Assembly: GCA_007127255.1 (NCBI GenBank)
Contig: SKZS01000077.1
Location: forward strand, 1 to 32,137
Source: Syntrophomonadaceae bacterium
GTDB lineage: Bacteria > Bacillota > Dethiobacteria > DTU022
Length of the DNA: 32,137 nucleotides
Direction of reading: 5' to 3'
Below the pieces are notes generated by a model. That model had not been told where the DNA came from. It saw nothing but the letters and a program-made list of their open reading frames with translations, and searched no databases. This document shows, piece after piece, positions 15,924-23,683 of the stretch. The translations under genes and the position numbers were made by a program. The number at the start of each line of letters is the position of its first letter. The first letter of the stretch is position 1.

Positions 15924-17066
15924 TTATTCTAGTGATTTCTGTAACTCCGCCATCAGGTCTGCCGGATCCTCCAGTCCGACTGAAAGCCGGACAAGATTTG
16001 GTGTAATCCCCAGTGCCTCACGTTTCGCCTCGGGCATAGTAGCGTGGGTCATCGTATAAGGATGGCAGGCCAATGACTCTACCCCACCCAGGCTTTCCGC
16101 TACAGCAAATAGATGCAGCTTGCGGAAAAAGGAGTCCACCATGGACGGATCTTTTAATTTAAATGAGACCATGCCTCCCCACCCTCTCATTTGCTTGCCT
16201 GCCAGCTGATGGCCGGGATGTTCTTCCAGACCAGGATAGTATACCCTTTCGACCATAGGGTGAGACTGTAGCTGGTCGGCTATTTTTGCAGCACCACGTT
16301 GGTGGGCTTCCATGCGCACCTGCAGGGTTTTTATTCCACGTAAGGTAAGCCAGGCATCAAAAGGTGAAGGAACAGCCCCAACTGCATTTTGAAAGTAGCT
16401 CATCTTATTGTACAAAGGTAGGCTGGAGGTAACTACAGCTCCACCAATAAGATCGGAATGACCATTTAAATACTTGGTAGTACTATGCACTACGATATCT
16501 GCTCCCATAGCCAGGGGGTTTTGCAGGTATGGGGTGGCAAAGGTGTTATCCACCACCATGAGTGCCCCATTTTCATGCGCAAGGTCGGCTATAGATTTTA
16601 TATTGTAAATATTTAACAGAGGGTTTGTCGGGCTTTCCAGCCAGACCATTTGAGTATTTTTTGTTAAGGCACTACGAAAATCTTCCGTTTTAGAGCTATT
16701 TACATGAGTTAATTCTAGTCCCCAACGCTCGTAAACCCCGGTAAAAAGACGAAAAGTCCCGCCGTAGACTTCAGCACACGATACAAGGTGGTCTCCCTGT
16801 TTCAGCAGGTTCACCACTGCATCAGTGGCAGCTGATCCTGAAGCGAAGGCTAACCCGTATTTTGCCCCTTCCAGGGAAGCCAGACACTCTTCCAGCGCTG
16901 TCCGGGTGGGGTTTCCGGTGCGGGAGTATTCGTAACCTCTGTGCTCTCCCGGCGCTTCCTGGGTATAAGTAGAGGTGGCATATATAGGCATTATCGTCGC
17001 CCCCGTTACCGGATCTGCATTCTGGCCGGCATGAATGGCCCTTGTAGCAAATTTTTTATCATGCAT
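15924..17066 (-). CDS. cystathionine gamma-lyase / gamma-synthase (PLP)
   Basis: 380-residue Cys/Met-metabolism PLP enzyme. Motifs: YEYSRTGNPTR near residue 45, FASGSAATDAVVNLLKQGDH, VWLESPTNPLL, VVDNTFATPYLQNPL, and the PLP-lysine segment VVHSTTKYLNGHSD at about residue 197; the C-terminus has SLGGVESLACHPYTMTHA and LVRLSVGLEDPADL. These identify the MetB/MccB group but do not separate synthase from lyase. ATG with GGAGGGG 5 nt upstream. It lies 14 bp after a CBS-like synthase, so the pair most likely runs reverse transsulfuration (homocysteine plus serine to cysteine via cystathionine), as mccA-mccB do in Bacillus. Confidence 0.92.
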   Translation of the reverse strand: MHDKKFATRAIHAGQNADPVTGATIMPIYATSTYTQEAPGEHRGYEYSRTGNPTRTALEECLASLEGAKYGLAFASGSAATDAVVNLLKQGDHLVSCAEVYGGTFRLFTGVYERWGLELTHVNSSKTEDFRSALTKNTQMVWLESPTNPLLNIYNIKSIADLAHENGALMVVDNTFATPYLQNPLAMGADIVVHSTTKYLNGHSDLIGGAVVTSSLPLYNKMSYFQNAVGAVPSPFDAWLTLRGIKTLQVRMEAHQRGAAKIADQLQSHPMVERVYYPGLEEHPGHQLAGKQMRGWGGMVSFKLKDPSMVDSFFRKLHLFAVAESLGGVESLACHPYTMTHATMPEAKREALGITPNLVRLSVGLEDPADLMAELQKSLE

Positions 17067-17080
17067 TCTTACCCCTCCTA

Positions 17081-18040
17081 TTATTTTTCTACAGTAAAAT
17101 CGTTTTCTTCCATCCAGTCATCAGAGTAGATGCTGGAAATATAGTTGCGGCCGGTATCGGGAAGCATCACTACTATCACTTTTTCTTCCTGAAAACGTGC
17201 CGCATATTTTAACGCAGCGGCAACTGCCGTTCCTGTAGATCCACCTGCCAGCAGACCCTCTTCACGGGTCAGCCGCCTGGCCATGTCAAAGGATTCCTGG
17301 TCCTTAATCCGAATCATCTCATCAACCACATCGCGATCATAGGTTTCGGGGAAGAAATCCTCACCAATACCTTCCACTTTATAGGGTTTTGGCAAATCTC
17401 CTGAGAGAATTGATCCTGCCGGATCAGCACCAACCACTACCAGGGAAGGTTTTTTTTCTTTCAAGTAACGCCCGGCCCCGGAAATGGTACCACCCGTGCC
17501 AATACCGGCTACGAATACATCCACCTGCTCATCTGTGTCTTCCCATATTTCCGGCCCTGTGGTTTGGTAATGGGTCATAGGATTAACCTGGTTGGTAAAT
17601 TGATTCGGCCGAAAGGCACCTGGTATCTCCCGGGACAATCTGTCCGCAACACCATTATAGCTTTCCGGTGAATCGGGGGGGACGTCTGTTCGGGTTATAA
17701 CCACTTCAGCCCCATATGCTTTCAGCAAATCGACCTTATCGCGGCTCATCTTGTCGGGCAGGACAAAAACACAGCGGTATCCCCGTGTGGCGGCAGCCAG
17801 CGCCAAACCCACCCCTGTATTCCCGGCAGTAGCTTCAACAATAGTACCCCCCGGTTTGAGCAGGCCTGCTCTTTCGGCCTCTTCAACCATGGTCAGACCA
17901 ATACGATCTTTTACACTACCACCGGGATTTATACTTTCCATTTTGACCAATACGATGGCCTTAATCCCTGTTGTAACCCGGTTCAGTCGGACCAGCGGTG
18001 TTCTGCCGATTAACTCTTCAACGCGTTTAAAGTAACGCAT
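17081..18040 (-). CDS. cysteine synthase / cystathionine beta-synthase-like enzyme (PLP)
   Basis: 319-residue fold-type II PLP enzyme of the CysK/CBS group. PLP lysine is K44 in NPGGSVKDR; the substrate loop TAGNTG spans 71-76; the PLP-phosphate loop is GIGTGGTISG near 180. Segments such as MSRDKVDLLKAYGAEVV, HYQTTGPEIWEDT, GADPAGS and EEGLLAGGSTGTAVAAAL resemble catalytic domains of cystathionine beta-synthase more than CysK; there is no C-terminal CBS domain. ATG after GGAAAGGAGC. First gene of a two-gene operon with the gamma-lyase. Role in making cystathionine or cysteine; the nucleophile preference needs assay. Confidence 0.9.
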   Translation of the reverse strand: MRYFKRVEELIGRTPLVRLNRVTTGIKAIVLVKMESINPGGSVKDRIGLTMVEEAERAGLLKPGGTIVEATAGNTGVGLALAAATRGYRCVFVLPDKMSRDKVDLLKAYGAEVVITRTDVPPDSPESYNGVADRLSREIPGAFRPNQFTNQVNPMTHYQTTGPEIWEDTDEQVDVFVAGIGTGGTISGAGRYLKEKKPSLVVVGADPAGSILSGDLPKPYKVEGIGEDFFPETYDRDVVDEMIRIKDQESFDMARRLTREEGLLAGGSTGTAVAAALKYAARFQEEKVIVVMLPDTGRNYISSIYSDDWMEENDFTVEK

Positions 18041-18104
18041 ATTATCTGCTCCTTTCCTTAATTTTAAATTAAATCATCTTTCTAAATATAAAAGTTTGAA
18101 TTTG

Positions 18105-18133
18105 ACTATATGTTAGATTATATACTATGTCAA
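18105..18133 (-). promoter_or_regulatory. promoter of the cysteine synthase operon
   Basis: On the minus strand TTGACA (18133-18128), 17-nt spacer, TATAGT (18110-18105), a near-consensus sigma-A promoter about 65 bp before the start codon. Partly symmetrical TTGAC motifs flank it. The leader is too short for a riboswitch or T-box. Confidence 0.7.
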
Positions 18134-18330
18134 TAGGATATATGGCTTATTGATAATAAACTTTTCACTCCTCTAATACGGGGAAGACAAGGCTGCTCTT
18201 GTTATTAACATCGCATCAAATCGTTACAGCATTGTTTGCTTTGATAATAACCACTACCCTATCAACAACACAAACCAACCAAACTATTGCCGCCTTTTAC
18301 GGTAACCGGGGGTAGATACAAATTTAGGGG
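18134..18330. other. intergenic, nothing recognised
   Basis: Part of the gap (18041-18408) between the cysteine synthase gene and the copper remnant. Apart from the two divergent promoters listed, no gene, RNA or repeat was recognised in this stretch. Confidence 0.5.
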
Positions 18331-18376
18331 TTGCGTAACATGTAAAACACTGCTACAATATACCTATAGGGGGTAT
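18331..18376 (+). promoter_or_regulatory. CsoR-controlled promoter of the copper remnant operon
   Basis: TTGCGT (18331-18336), 17-nt spacer, TACAAT (18354-18359), immediately followed by ATACCTATAGGGGGTAT (18360-18376). The latter has the G-tract / AT centre / C-tract form and ATACC...GGTAT symmetry of known copper-responsive CsoR boxes. A csoR gene is 650 bp away, and a similar box lies in its own promoter. Binding at the +1 region would block transcription when copper is low. Confidence 0.78.
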
Positions 18377-18408
18377 GTATGCAGTTTATTACAAGGGAGA
18401 TAGAAGAA

Positions 18409-18656
18409 ATGTACACTCTGTTATAAAGTCAGGAAATCACAGTAATATATGTATCCGAAATGAGTTGCAATCATTATATTCAGCAAGTCAGAAAAGAATC
18501 ATAACAAACCATGGGAATTAATTTGAAACAGGTAATTTCTATGCCGAAAAAGCTTACGTAGAATATGACCCTGCTGTAATAATTGAAGAAATTCTACTTC
18601 AGGTAATTCAGAAAACAGGATATAAAGCTGCCTTGTCCGGAAAACAATCTGCATAA
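18409..18656 (+). pseudogene. copZ: decayed copZ-like heavy-metal-associated (HMA) domain gene
   Basis: Remnant of a small copper chaperone. From ATG 18409 (after AAGGGAGATAGAAGAA) the frame is stopped by TAA at 18424-18426. The same frame then reads VSEMSCNHYIQQVRKES before TAA at 18502-18504, which matches the usual HMA start VSGMSCNHC..V, but with the second metal-binding cysteine changed to tyrosine. A frameshift follows, and from 18534 another frame gives NFYAEKAYVEYDPAVIIEE and ends QKTGYKAALSGKQSA at TAA 18654-18656, the normal HMA C-terminus. Two stops, a frameshift and a lost ligand make it non-functional; sequencing error alone is unlikely to explain all of them. Confidence 0.72.
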
Positions 18657-18695
18657 GTTTAGATTTCTGGCATAGAGGGAAAAGGAGGTTAGATT

Positions 18696-18920
18696 ATGTA
18701 TTATGATCCAGTATGTAAAAATACCTTAACAGAAGAACAGGTAAAAAAAACTTATACATTTGATGGAAAAACATATGAGTTTTGCTGCGATTATTGCCGC
18801 GAGAAATTTAGTGATTCTCCAGAAACCTATATTGGTAAGAACTGGTGGCAGCGATTTCTCTACAGGCTGGCAGAATCCAATGCTGAAGAGTTTAAAGGGA
18901 AAAATCCTACCTGCCACTGA
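18696..18920 (+). CDS. YHS-domain small metal-binding protein
   Basis: 74 residues. YHS/TRASH-like motif: DPVCKNTL at 5-12, then YTFDGKTYEFCCDYCREKF and SPETYI, giving a set of four cysteines (one in DPVC, three in FCCDYC) plus a C-terminal PTCH. YHS domains occur in copper and other metal-handling proteins such as CopA-type ATPases and stand-alone chaperones. ATG is 7 nt after GGAGG. It follows the broken copZ by 39 bp and would be read from the same CsoR-box promoter, so it appears to be the surviving gene of a copper-response operon. No copper ATPase is in the window. Confidence 0.82.
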   Translation: MYYDPVCKNTLTEEQVKKTYTFDGKTYEFCCDYCREKFSDSPETYIGKNWWQRFLYRLAESNAEEFKGKNPTCH

Positions 18921-19026
18921 CAGCCTATCTACTATCTTTTACCGAAACCTTTCCGTAAACATTTAATAAAACCCACTTCTCTCTATTGCTGTGAGCAATA
19001 TAATAAAATGCTGGTTTCTGATATAT

Positions 19027-19362
19027 TTACATAAGCCTTTTTATTACGTCCATAAGTTCTTCTATTGTGCTCTCTTCACTATCTTTACTCAGAATAGCTG
19101 TACTGACACATCCCCTGGTATGATCTTCCAGTATTAACATAGCCAGGCGAGCGAGGGCCATTCTTGAGGCAGCAATCTGATTCAACACATCAACACAATA
19201 CCTTTCTTCCTCAACCATTCGTTGTATTCCCCTAACCTGACCTTCCACCCGCTTCAAGCCATCCAAAATCTTTTTTTTGTTTTCCTGGTAACTTCCTTGA
19301 ACTTGATGGTGACATATTGCACCATTTTCTGAATGATCGTTGGTAACACTTTTTTCAGTCAT
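19027..19362 (-). CDS. csoR: copper-sensing repressor CsoR
   Basis: 111-residue all-helical CsoR/RcnR family repressor (DUF156). The copper ligand set is complete: C56 in ERYCVDVL, H81 and C85 in EDHTRGC, with spacing 25 and 4 exactly as C36/H61/C65 of Mycobacterium tuberculosis CsoR. Core KKILDGLKRVEGQVRGIQRMV is present; the 24-residue N-terminal tail with CHH is extra. Apo-CsoR binds DNA and Cu(I) releases it. ATG about 9 nt after AAAGGAGC. Converges with the YHS gene (106 bp gap, with nothing recognised). Confidence 0.93.
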   Translation of the reverse strand: MTEKSVTNDHSENGAICHHQVQGSYQENKKKILDGLKRVEGQVRGIQRMVEEERYCVDVLNQIAASRMALARLAMLILEDHTRGCVSTAILSKDSEESTIEELMDVIKRLM

Positions 19363-19430
19363 AAAAATATGCTCCTTTTATAGGGCTTACAATAACCTGG
19401 TAATAATTGTTATGAATATATCTTTAAAAT

Positions 19431-19460
19431 ATTATAAACCCTAGGGGAGTATAGTGTCAA
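19431..19460 (-). promoter_or_regulatory. csoR promoter with CsoR box in its spacer
   Basis: On the minus strand TTGACA (19460-19455), 18-nt spacer, TATAAT (19436-19431): both hexamers are consensus. The element ATACTCCCCTAGGGTTTAT (19452-19434 on the minus strand) fills the spacer and resembles the box at 18360-18376: read on one strand they share TAC, a C-rich tract, an AT step, a GG(G) tract and T-rich end. Predicts autorepression of csoR. Confidence 0.78.
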
Positions 19461-19536
19461 GGCTTGATTGCCAGGAGGGCCGGCGTTCTATAAATGATTA
19501 TTGAAAACTGTTTTTTTCTCTTAACCGGCAACATCA

Positions 19537-20388
19537 TTATTGGTTACCATTACCGGATGGGAGGACATCATTCATACTGCCACTACGAAATCCACCCAAA
19601 TCAAGGGTCACGTATAAAAAACCAATTCTTTTTAGTTTCAACAGTACCGTTTCCGCAACTTCCAGCAAGCGTGGCATATCTTCTTTAGGAACCTCAATCC
19701 GGGCAATTTTGCCGTGATATCTAACCCGTAACTGTTTAAAATTGAGTTCCTTTAAACTTCTTTCCGCTTTTCTGATCTGTGCAAGAATCTCCGGGGTAAT
19801 GCGGGTACCGTACGGAACTCGTGATGAAAGACAGGCCATGGACGGTTTCTCCGCTGTAGGTAGATTATAAAAACGGGAGAGTTCACGAATATCCACCTTG
19901 GTCAACTCTGCCTCCTGGAGCGGGCTGCGCACTTTTAGCTCTAAACCTGCTTTCATTCCAGGTCTGTGATCAGCCAGATCATCGTGGTTGGCGCCGTCCA
20001 AAACAAACTGGAAACCCCTTTCTCTCGCTATATTCCAAAGCTTTCCGAATAACTCTTTTTTGCAGTAATAGCATCTTTCCGGGGGGTTTTCCACGAAATG
20101 TTCATTTGCAAGTTCTTCGCTCTTGATTACTTCATATGCAACCCCAAAATCTTCTGCCAGGCGCTGCGCATCTTGAAACTCTTCTTGTGGATAGGTCTCG
20201 GACCGGGCAATTACCGCCAGGACCTTTTTTCCTAGCACTCTGGAAGCCAGGTATAGAAGAAGGGCGCTGTCTACCCCTCCCGAAAAAGCTACCAGTACAC
20301 TCTCCATCTCTCCAAGTATTTTCTGCAGGGTTTTTAGTTTTTTCCCCAGTGGACCGACTGTAATTGGTAAATGATCTATTTTGGCCAT
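19537..20388 (-). CDS. larE: LarE-type PP-loop sulfur transferase for the nickel-pincer cofactor
   Basis: 283-residue ATP-pyrophosphatase. PP-loop SGGVDS at 36-41, the LarE segments DGANHDDLADHRPGMKAG and SPLQEAELTKVDIRELS, and ACLSSRVPYGTRIT with C186 (equivalent to the sacrificial C176 in L. plantarum LarE). It also carries C106 and C109 in ERCYYCKKELF, completing the three-cysteine set described for LarE proteins that hold a [4Fe-4S] cluster instead of losing sulfur from their own cysteine. ATG with GGAGGAGAGGG 8-12 nt upstream. Third gene of an operon with cysteine desulfurase and an E1-like adenylyltransferase. Partner LarA is at 9687-10982; larB and larC are not in the window. Confidence 0.88.
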   Translation of the reverse strand: MAKIDHLPITVGPLGKKLKTLQKILGEMESVLVAFSGGVDSALLLYLASRVLGKKVLAVIARSETYPQEEFQDAQRLAEDFGVAYEVIKSEELANEHFVENPPERCYYCKKELFGKLWNIARERGFQFVLDGANHDDLADHRPGMKAGLELKVRSPLQEAELTKVDIRELSRFYNLPTAEKPSMACLSSRVPYGTRITPEILAQIRKAERSLKELNFKQLRVRYHGKIARIEVPKEDMPRLLEVAETVLLKLKRIGFLYVTLDLGGFRSGSMNDVLPSGNGNQ

Positions 20389-20499
20389 TCTAAATACCCT
20401 CTCCTCCCGGACTTAGGGACGTCATACCGTACCCATAACATTCTAGCCAGATGTGCTGATCTGATATTTGCCTTTCATAATGCGGTCTTTTTCACTTTA

Positions 20500-21522
20500 C
20501 TAAGTTCCTATAAATCTTGCATAAAGGTTTCGTGCTTCGGCTTCATCGCTGGTGCCGCGAATAATAGCCCTTCCATTTGGAAATAAAACTATTTCATGCT
20601 GGCCTGTTTTAAAGCTGAGGAGAAAACCGTTGAAAGAAGCATGGCCGGCCTGCTTTAAGTTAGTTTCAAGTTGTTTTAAATCTATATTCTGTTCCGATGA
20701 GGGCATAATTTGGACAGCATTTCGCCCACAGAGTACATTCGTCCATGAAAACGCTGAACCGTCAAGAAATTCATAGCGACCTTCTCCACATGCCGGACAA
20801 TCCTGACGCCGTTCAAGATCAAAGTTGTCAAATTGACGCTGCCAGACATCAAGATAAAGGAGCCCGGGTGTAGGCTCGAATCCGGTCAGCAGACGCAGGG
20901 CTTCAGCACACTGGAGCGAAGCAATCGTTCCGGTAGTCATACTGAGTACTCCTTCTGTGTCACAGTTGGGTAGTGCTCCCACCGGGGGCAGTTGGTCAAA
21001 ATAGCAACGCAGGCAAGAGGTTTGATGTGGAACAATAACCATCAACATGCCAACGGACCCCAAAACCGCGGTGTAAATCCAGGGTATGTTATTTTTAAGA
21101 CAGGCATCATTGATTAAGAAGCGGGTTTCAAGATTATCTGTGCCATCGATGACAAGATCACTGTCTTTTATTATCGTTTCTATATTTCCTGGTGATACGT
21201 CGGCAATAAGGGGTTCAATAGTTATTTCTGAATTAGCAGCAATCAACTTTTTAGCAGCAGCCATCGCCTTGGGCAGACGCTGTTCAGCATCGTATTCGTC
21301 AAAGAGGAGTTGACGCTGTAAGTTGTTTTTTTCTACAAAATCCCGGTCAACCAGTTTGAGCCTTCCAACCCCGGCCCTGCATAAATGACTGCAGCTTACC
21401 GTTCCCAGGGCGCCTAAACCAATAATTGTTACTTCACTTCCTGATATTTTAGCCTGGCCCTTTTCACCGACCGGGCGAAAGAGAATCTGCTTGGCATAAC
21501 GGCTATCTAAAAGATCTCCCAT
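20500..21522 (-). CDS. E1-like adenylyltransferase (MoeB/ThiF/HesA family)
   Basis: 340 residues. Rossmann ATP-binding motif IIGLGALGTVSCSHLCRAGVG near residue 32, then LVDRDFVEKNNLQRQLLFDE, the ATP/Mg residues in DGTDNLETRFLIND, and AVLGSVGMLMVI. Two CxxC pairs, TSCLRCYF and DCPACGE, form the usual zinc site, and TEGVLSMTTGTIASLQCAEALRLL is the conserved crossover region. A C-terminal extension of about 85 residues (from NVLCGRNAVQI to ARNLYARFIG) is common in Firmicute members. Such enzymes activate the C-terminus of a ThiS/MoaD-type sulfur carrier; no carrier gene is visible. Lies 40 bp after the desulfurase and 111 bp before larE. Confidence 0.88.
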   Translation of the reverse strand: MGDLLDSRYAKQILFRPVGEKGQAKISGSEVTIIGLGALGTVSCSHLCRAGVGRLKLVDRDFVEKNNLQRQLLFDEYDAEQRLPKAMAAAKKLIAANSEITIEPLIADVSPGNIETIIKDSDLVIDGTDNLETRFLINDACLKNNIPWIYTAVLGSVGMLMVIVPHQTSCLRCYFDQLPPVGALPNCDTEGVLSMTTGTIASLQCAEALRLLTGFEPTPGLLYLDVWQRQFDNFDLERRQDCPACGEGRYEFLDGSAFSWTNVLCGRNAVQIMPSSEQNIDLKQLETNLKQAGHASFNGFLLSFKTGQHEIVLFPNGRAIIRGTSDEAEARNLYARFIGT

Positions 21523-21562
21523 GATAACTTTAATCTCCTATTTATCATTTGCCTTAAATTTT

Positions 21563-22717
21563 TTACCTCATTGGGGAAAACTGGCGAATCTGCTCTACCG
21601 CCTCGGCTATAACATCGATAACATATTCAATCTCTTCTGAAGTATTGTTTATCCCAAGTGAAAAACGTAGTGTCCCTCTGGCTGTGACCGGGTCAAGGCC
21701 AATAGCTGTTAATACATGAGACGGTTCATCAGACCCGGAGCTGCAAGCTGAAGCTGTCGATACGGCAATCCCTTTTGTATCCAGAGCCAGAAGCAGAGCT
21801 TCCCCCTCAAGGAAAGCGAAATTCAAGCTGGTTATATTAGGTACTCTATGCTGGAGGTGGCCGTTAATAGTTACATGATCTATACGTGAAATAATCCCGT
21901 TTTCAAGCCTGTCGCGCAGAGTTGACAAGTTGGCAGCTTCAGTATCAAGTTCATTGGTTGCAAAACGCAGGGCTGTAGCCAGGCCAACCACTCCGGGAAT
22001 ATTTTCAGTTCCGGGGCGTAAAATCTTTTCCTGGTGCCCTCCTTCAAAAAGCGGGGCAAGCTTGACGCCATCACGCTTGAAAAGAGCTCCGGTTCCCTTT
22101 GGACCGTAAATTTTATGAGCTGTGAGGGAGAGCAGGTCAACGCCTATTTCTTTAACGCTGACCGGGATCTTACCTACAGCCTGGACGGCATCAGAGTGAA
22201 CTGCTATGCCCCGCTTACCGGCAAGGGCAGCAATTTCTTTCAGAGGCTGGATCGTGCCGATTTCATTATTAGCTAACATTATACTGATCAAGATGGTATC
22301 GTGACGGATTGCTTTTCTAACTGTTTCAAGCTCAACCAGACCATATTGATCAACCGGCAGATAGGTTACTTCAAATCCCTGCTTCTCAAGTTCATGAAAA
22401 ACGTTGAGGACTGCATGGTGTTCAATGACTGAGGTAACCAGGTGTTTGCCTTGTTTGCTGTTAGCATAAGCAAAACCCTTAATAGCCAAATTATTGCTTT
22501 CCGTGCCACCACTGGTAAAATAGATTTCTTTAGGTTCAGCCTCTATGGCTGAGGCAACCTCATTGCGTGACTCTTCCAATGCACGCTTTGCCTTCTGCCC
22601 TATGGAATACAGGGTGGAGGGGTTTCCGTAAATTTCAGTATAATATGGTCGCATGGCATCAGCAACTTCAGGTAAGACCGCTGTTGTAGCGGCATTATCC
22701 AGGTAAATCTCTTTCAT
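21563..22717 (-). CDS. cysteine desulfurase (NifS/IscS family)
   Basis: 384-residue PLP enzyme releasing sulfur from cysteine as a protein persulfide. Starts KEIYLDNAATT; HSDAVQAVGKIPV then PLP-lysine in SLTAHKIYGPKGTGALF near residue 203; RPGTENIPGVVGLATAL; catalytic cysteine in STASACSSGSDEPSHVL near 325 in the short loop typical of NifS-like class I enzymes. Two ATGs are close together; the second (22715-22717) is chosen because AGGAGG lies 8 nt before it, while the first (22721-22723) is only 2 nt away. First gene of the desulfurase, E1, larE operon, a likely sulfur source for its partners. Confidence 0.92.
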   Translation of the reverse strand: MKEIYLDNAATTAVLPEVADAMRPYYTEIYGNPSTLYSIGQKAKRALEESRNEVASAIEAEPKEIYFTSGGTESNNLAIKGFAYANSKQGKHLVTSVIEHHAVLNVFHELEKQGFEVTYLPVDQYGLVELETVRKAIRHDTILISIMLANNEIGTIQPLKEIAALAGKRGIAVHSDAVQAVGKIPVSVKEIGVDLLSLTAHKIYGPKGTGALFKRDGVKLAPLFEGGHQEKILRPGTENIPGVVGLATALRFATNELDTEAANLSTLRDRLENGIISRIDHVTINGHLQHRVPNITSLNFAFLEGEALLLALDTKGIAVSTASACSSGSDEPSHVLTAIGLDPVTARGTLRFSLGINNTSEEIEYVIDVIAEAVEQIRQFSPMR

Positions 22718-22851
22718 GAACATAACCTCCTGCTAACCCCTAAAAAGTTTCTCATCATTATGCCTTCACTTTCGGCAATTTCAGGCGGGCTTATTTATCT
22801 TCAATCTACCTTTTATATTTCTCGACCCTGGCTTTTGGTATTATAAGCTTA

Positions 22852-22881
22852 TTGACATAATTACTATAGTTTCAGTATACT
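22852..22881 (+). promoter_or_regulatory. strong promoter upstream of a broken small ORF
   Basis: TTGACA (22852-22857), 18-nt spacer, TATACT (22876-22881). It points rightwards away from the desulfurase gene and is the only good plus-strand promoter in the 22718-23308 gap. Confidence 0.68.
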
Positions 22882-22948
22882 TTACAAGGGAAAAGGTGTC
22901 AACACCGGATATTTTTAGCGAATAAACAATTCAAAGGAGTATTTCCTG

Positions 22949-23168
22949 GTGGCTATAATAACACGACAAGAACAAATATTTATAGAAGGAAGAACTTGAA
23001 ATTTTAGATGATCTTGAAATATTCCGGCTCGCAAAAGATTATCTGCCAGATTAAATGCTGATGCAGCACTTAGAAGGAGACAGGGACTGCCGGCGCAATG
23101 ACTACTCCTGTACGGGCTGTATGGAATTCCAGCGTGACCGGGTTAATATATCAGCATCCTTCTACTGA
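22949..23168 (+). pseudogene. broken small cysteine-containing protein gene
   Basis: Probable remnant of a protein of roughly 70 residues, family not recognised. GTG 22949 is 9 nt after AAAGGAG and reads MAIITRQEQIFIEGRT to TGA at 22997. One base off, an open frame from 22986 reads KEELEILDDLEIFRLAKDYLPD to TAA 23052-23054. The same frame then restarts at ATG 23055 as MLMQHLEGDRDC, then YSCTGCMEFQRDRVNISASFY, to TGA 23166-23168. The cysteines (RDC and CTGC) look like a metal site. One frameshift and one stop separate pieces that otherwise look coding; the last 37 codons could still be a small gene. The rest of the gap to 23308 holds nothing recognisable. Confidence 0.5.
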
Positions 23169-23308
23169 AAACTCAATTTTCTTGCAGCCTCTATTTCGAA
23201 TTTTCTTTCGGCTTCCTAATTACATTTTATTCCATATATAGCTGCGTTTCCGAAAATCGGTTGAATATAAACTAATGTTAGTGCCTAAAAAAAATAAGTG
23301 CCAAGCTA

Positions 23309-23683
23309 TTACTGTTTTTCTTTAAAAACCTCTTCTGCTACCCTGAAGCTGTCAATTGCTGCCGGAACACCGCAGTAAATAGCACACTGTAAAAAGACTT
23401 CCCTTATTTCCTCGGTGGTCACACCATTGTTAAGAGCTCCCCGCACATGCAGCTTCAATTCGTGGGGCCGGTTTAAAGCGGTGATCATGGCCAGGTTAAG
23501 CAGGCTGCGGGTTTTTCTTGAAAGCCCCGGCCTTTTCCAGATTTCTCCCCAGCAATACTGTGTTACAAGTTCCTGCATGGGCCGATTGAACTCAGTCATT
23601 CTGTTAATGGCATTATCCACGTACTCAGAGCCGAGCACTTCTTTACGGACGGCAAGACCTTCATCAAACTTTTTTTGATCCAT
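23309..23683 (-). CDS. carboxymuconolactone decarboxylase-family protein
   Basis: 124-residue all-helical protein of the CMD/AhpD superfamily, PcaC-like. Conserved parts: YCWGEIWKRPGLSRKTRSLLNLAMITAL, the HELKLHVRGALNNGVTTEEIREVFLQ region with the conserved histidine, and CAIYCGVPAAIDSFRVAEEVF. It lacks the CxxC of peroxidase-type AhpD, so the decarboxylase-like branch fits better. Full protocatechuate pathway genes are absent, so the family name should not be read as function. ATG after AAAGGAGC, 6 nt. Single gene on the minus strand. Confidence 0.85.
   Translation of the reverse strand: MDQKKFDEGLAVRKEVLGSEYVDNAINRMTEFNRPMQELVTQYCWGEIWKRPGLSRKTRSLLNLAMITALNRPHELKLHVRGALNNGVTTEEIREVFLQCAIYCGVPAAIDSFRVAEEVFKEKQ

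Noticed and set aside
18041..18330. S-box or T-box riboswitch before the cysteine synthase operon
   Set aside because: The promoter lies about 65 bp before the start, leaving no room for such a leader, and no terminator or T-box motif is seen.
18960..19010. ATTGCT-GTG-AGCAAT hairpin between the YHS gene and csoR as a terminator
   Set aside because: Stem of only 6 bp and no T-run on either strand.
23309..23683. AhpD-type alkylhydroperoxidase
   Set aside because: The CxxC active site is absent; the gene fits the decarboxylase-like branch better.
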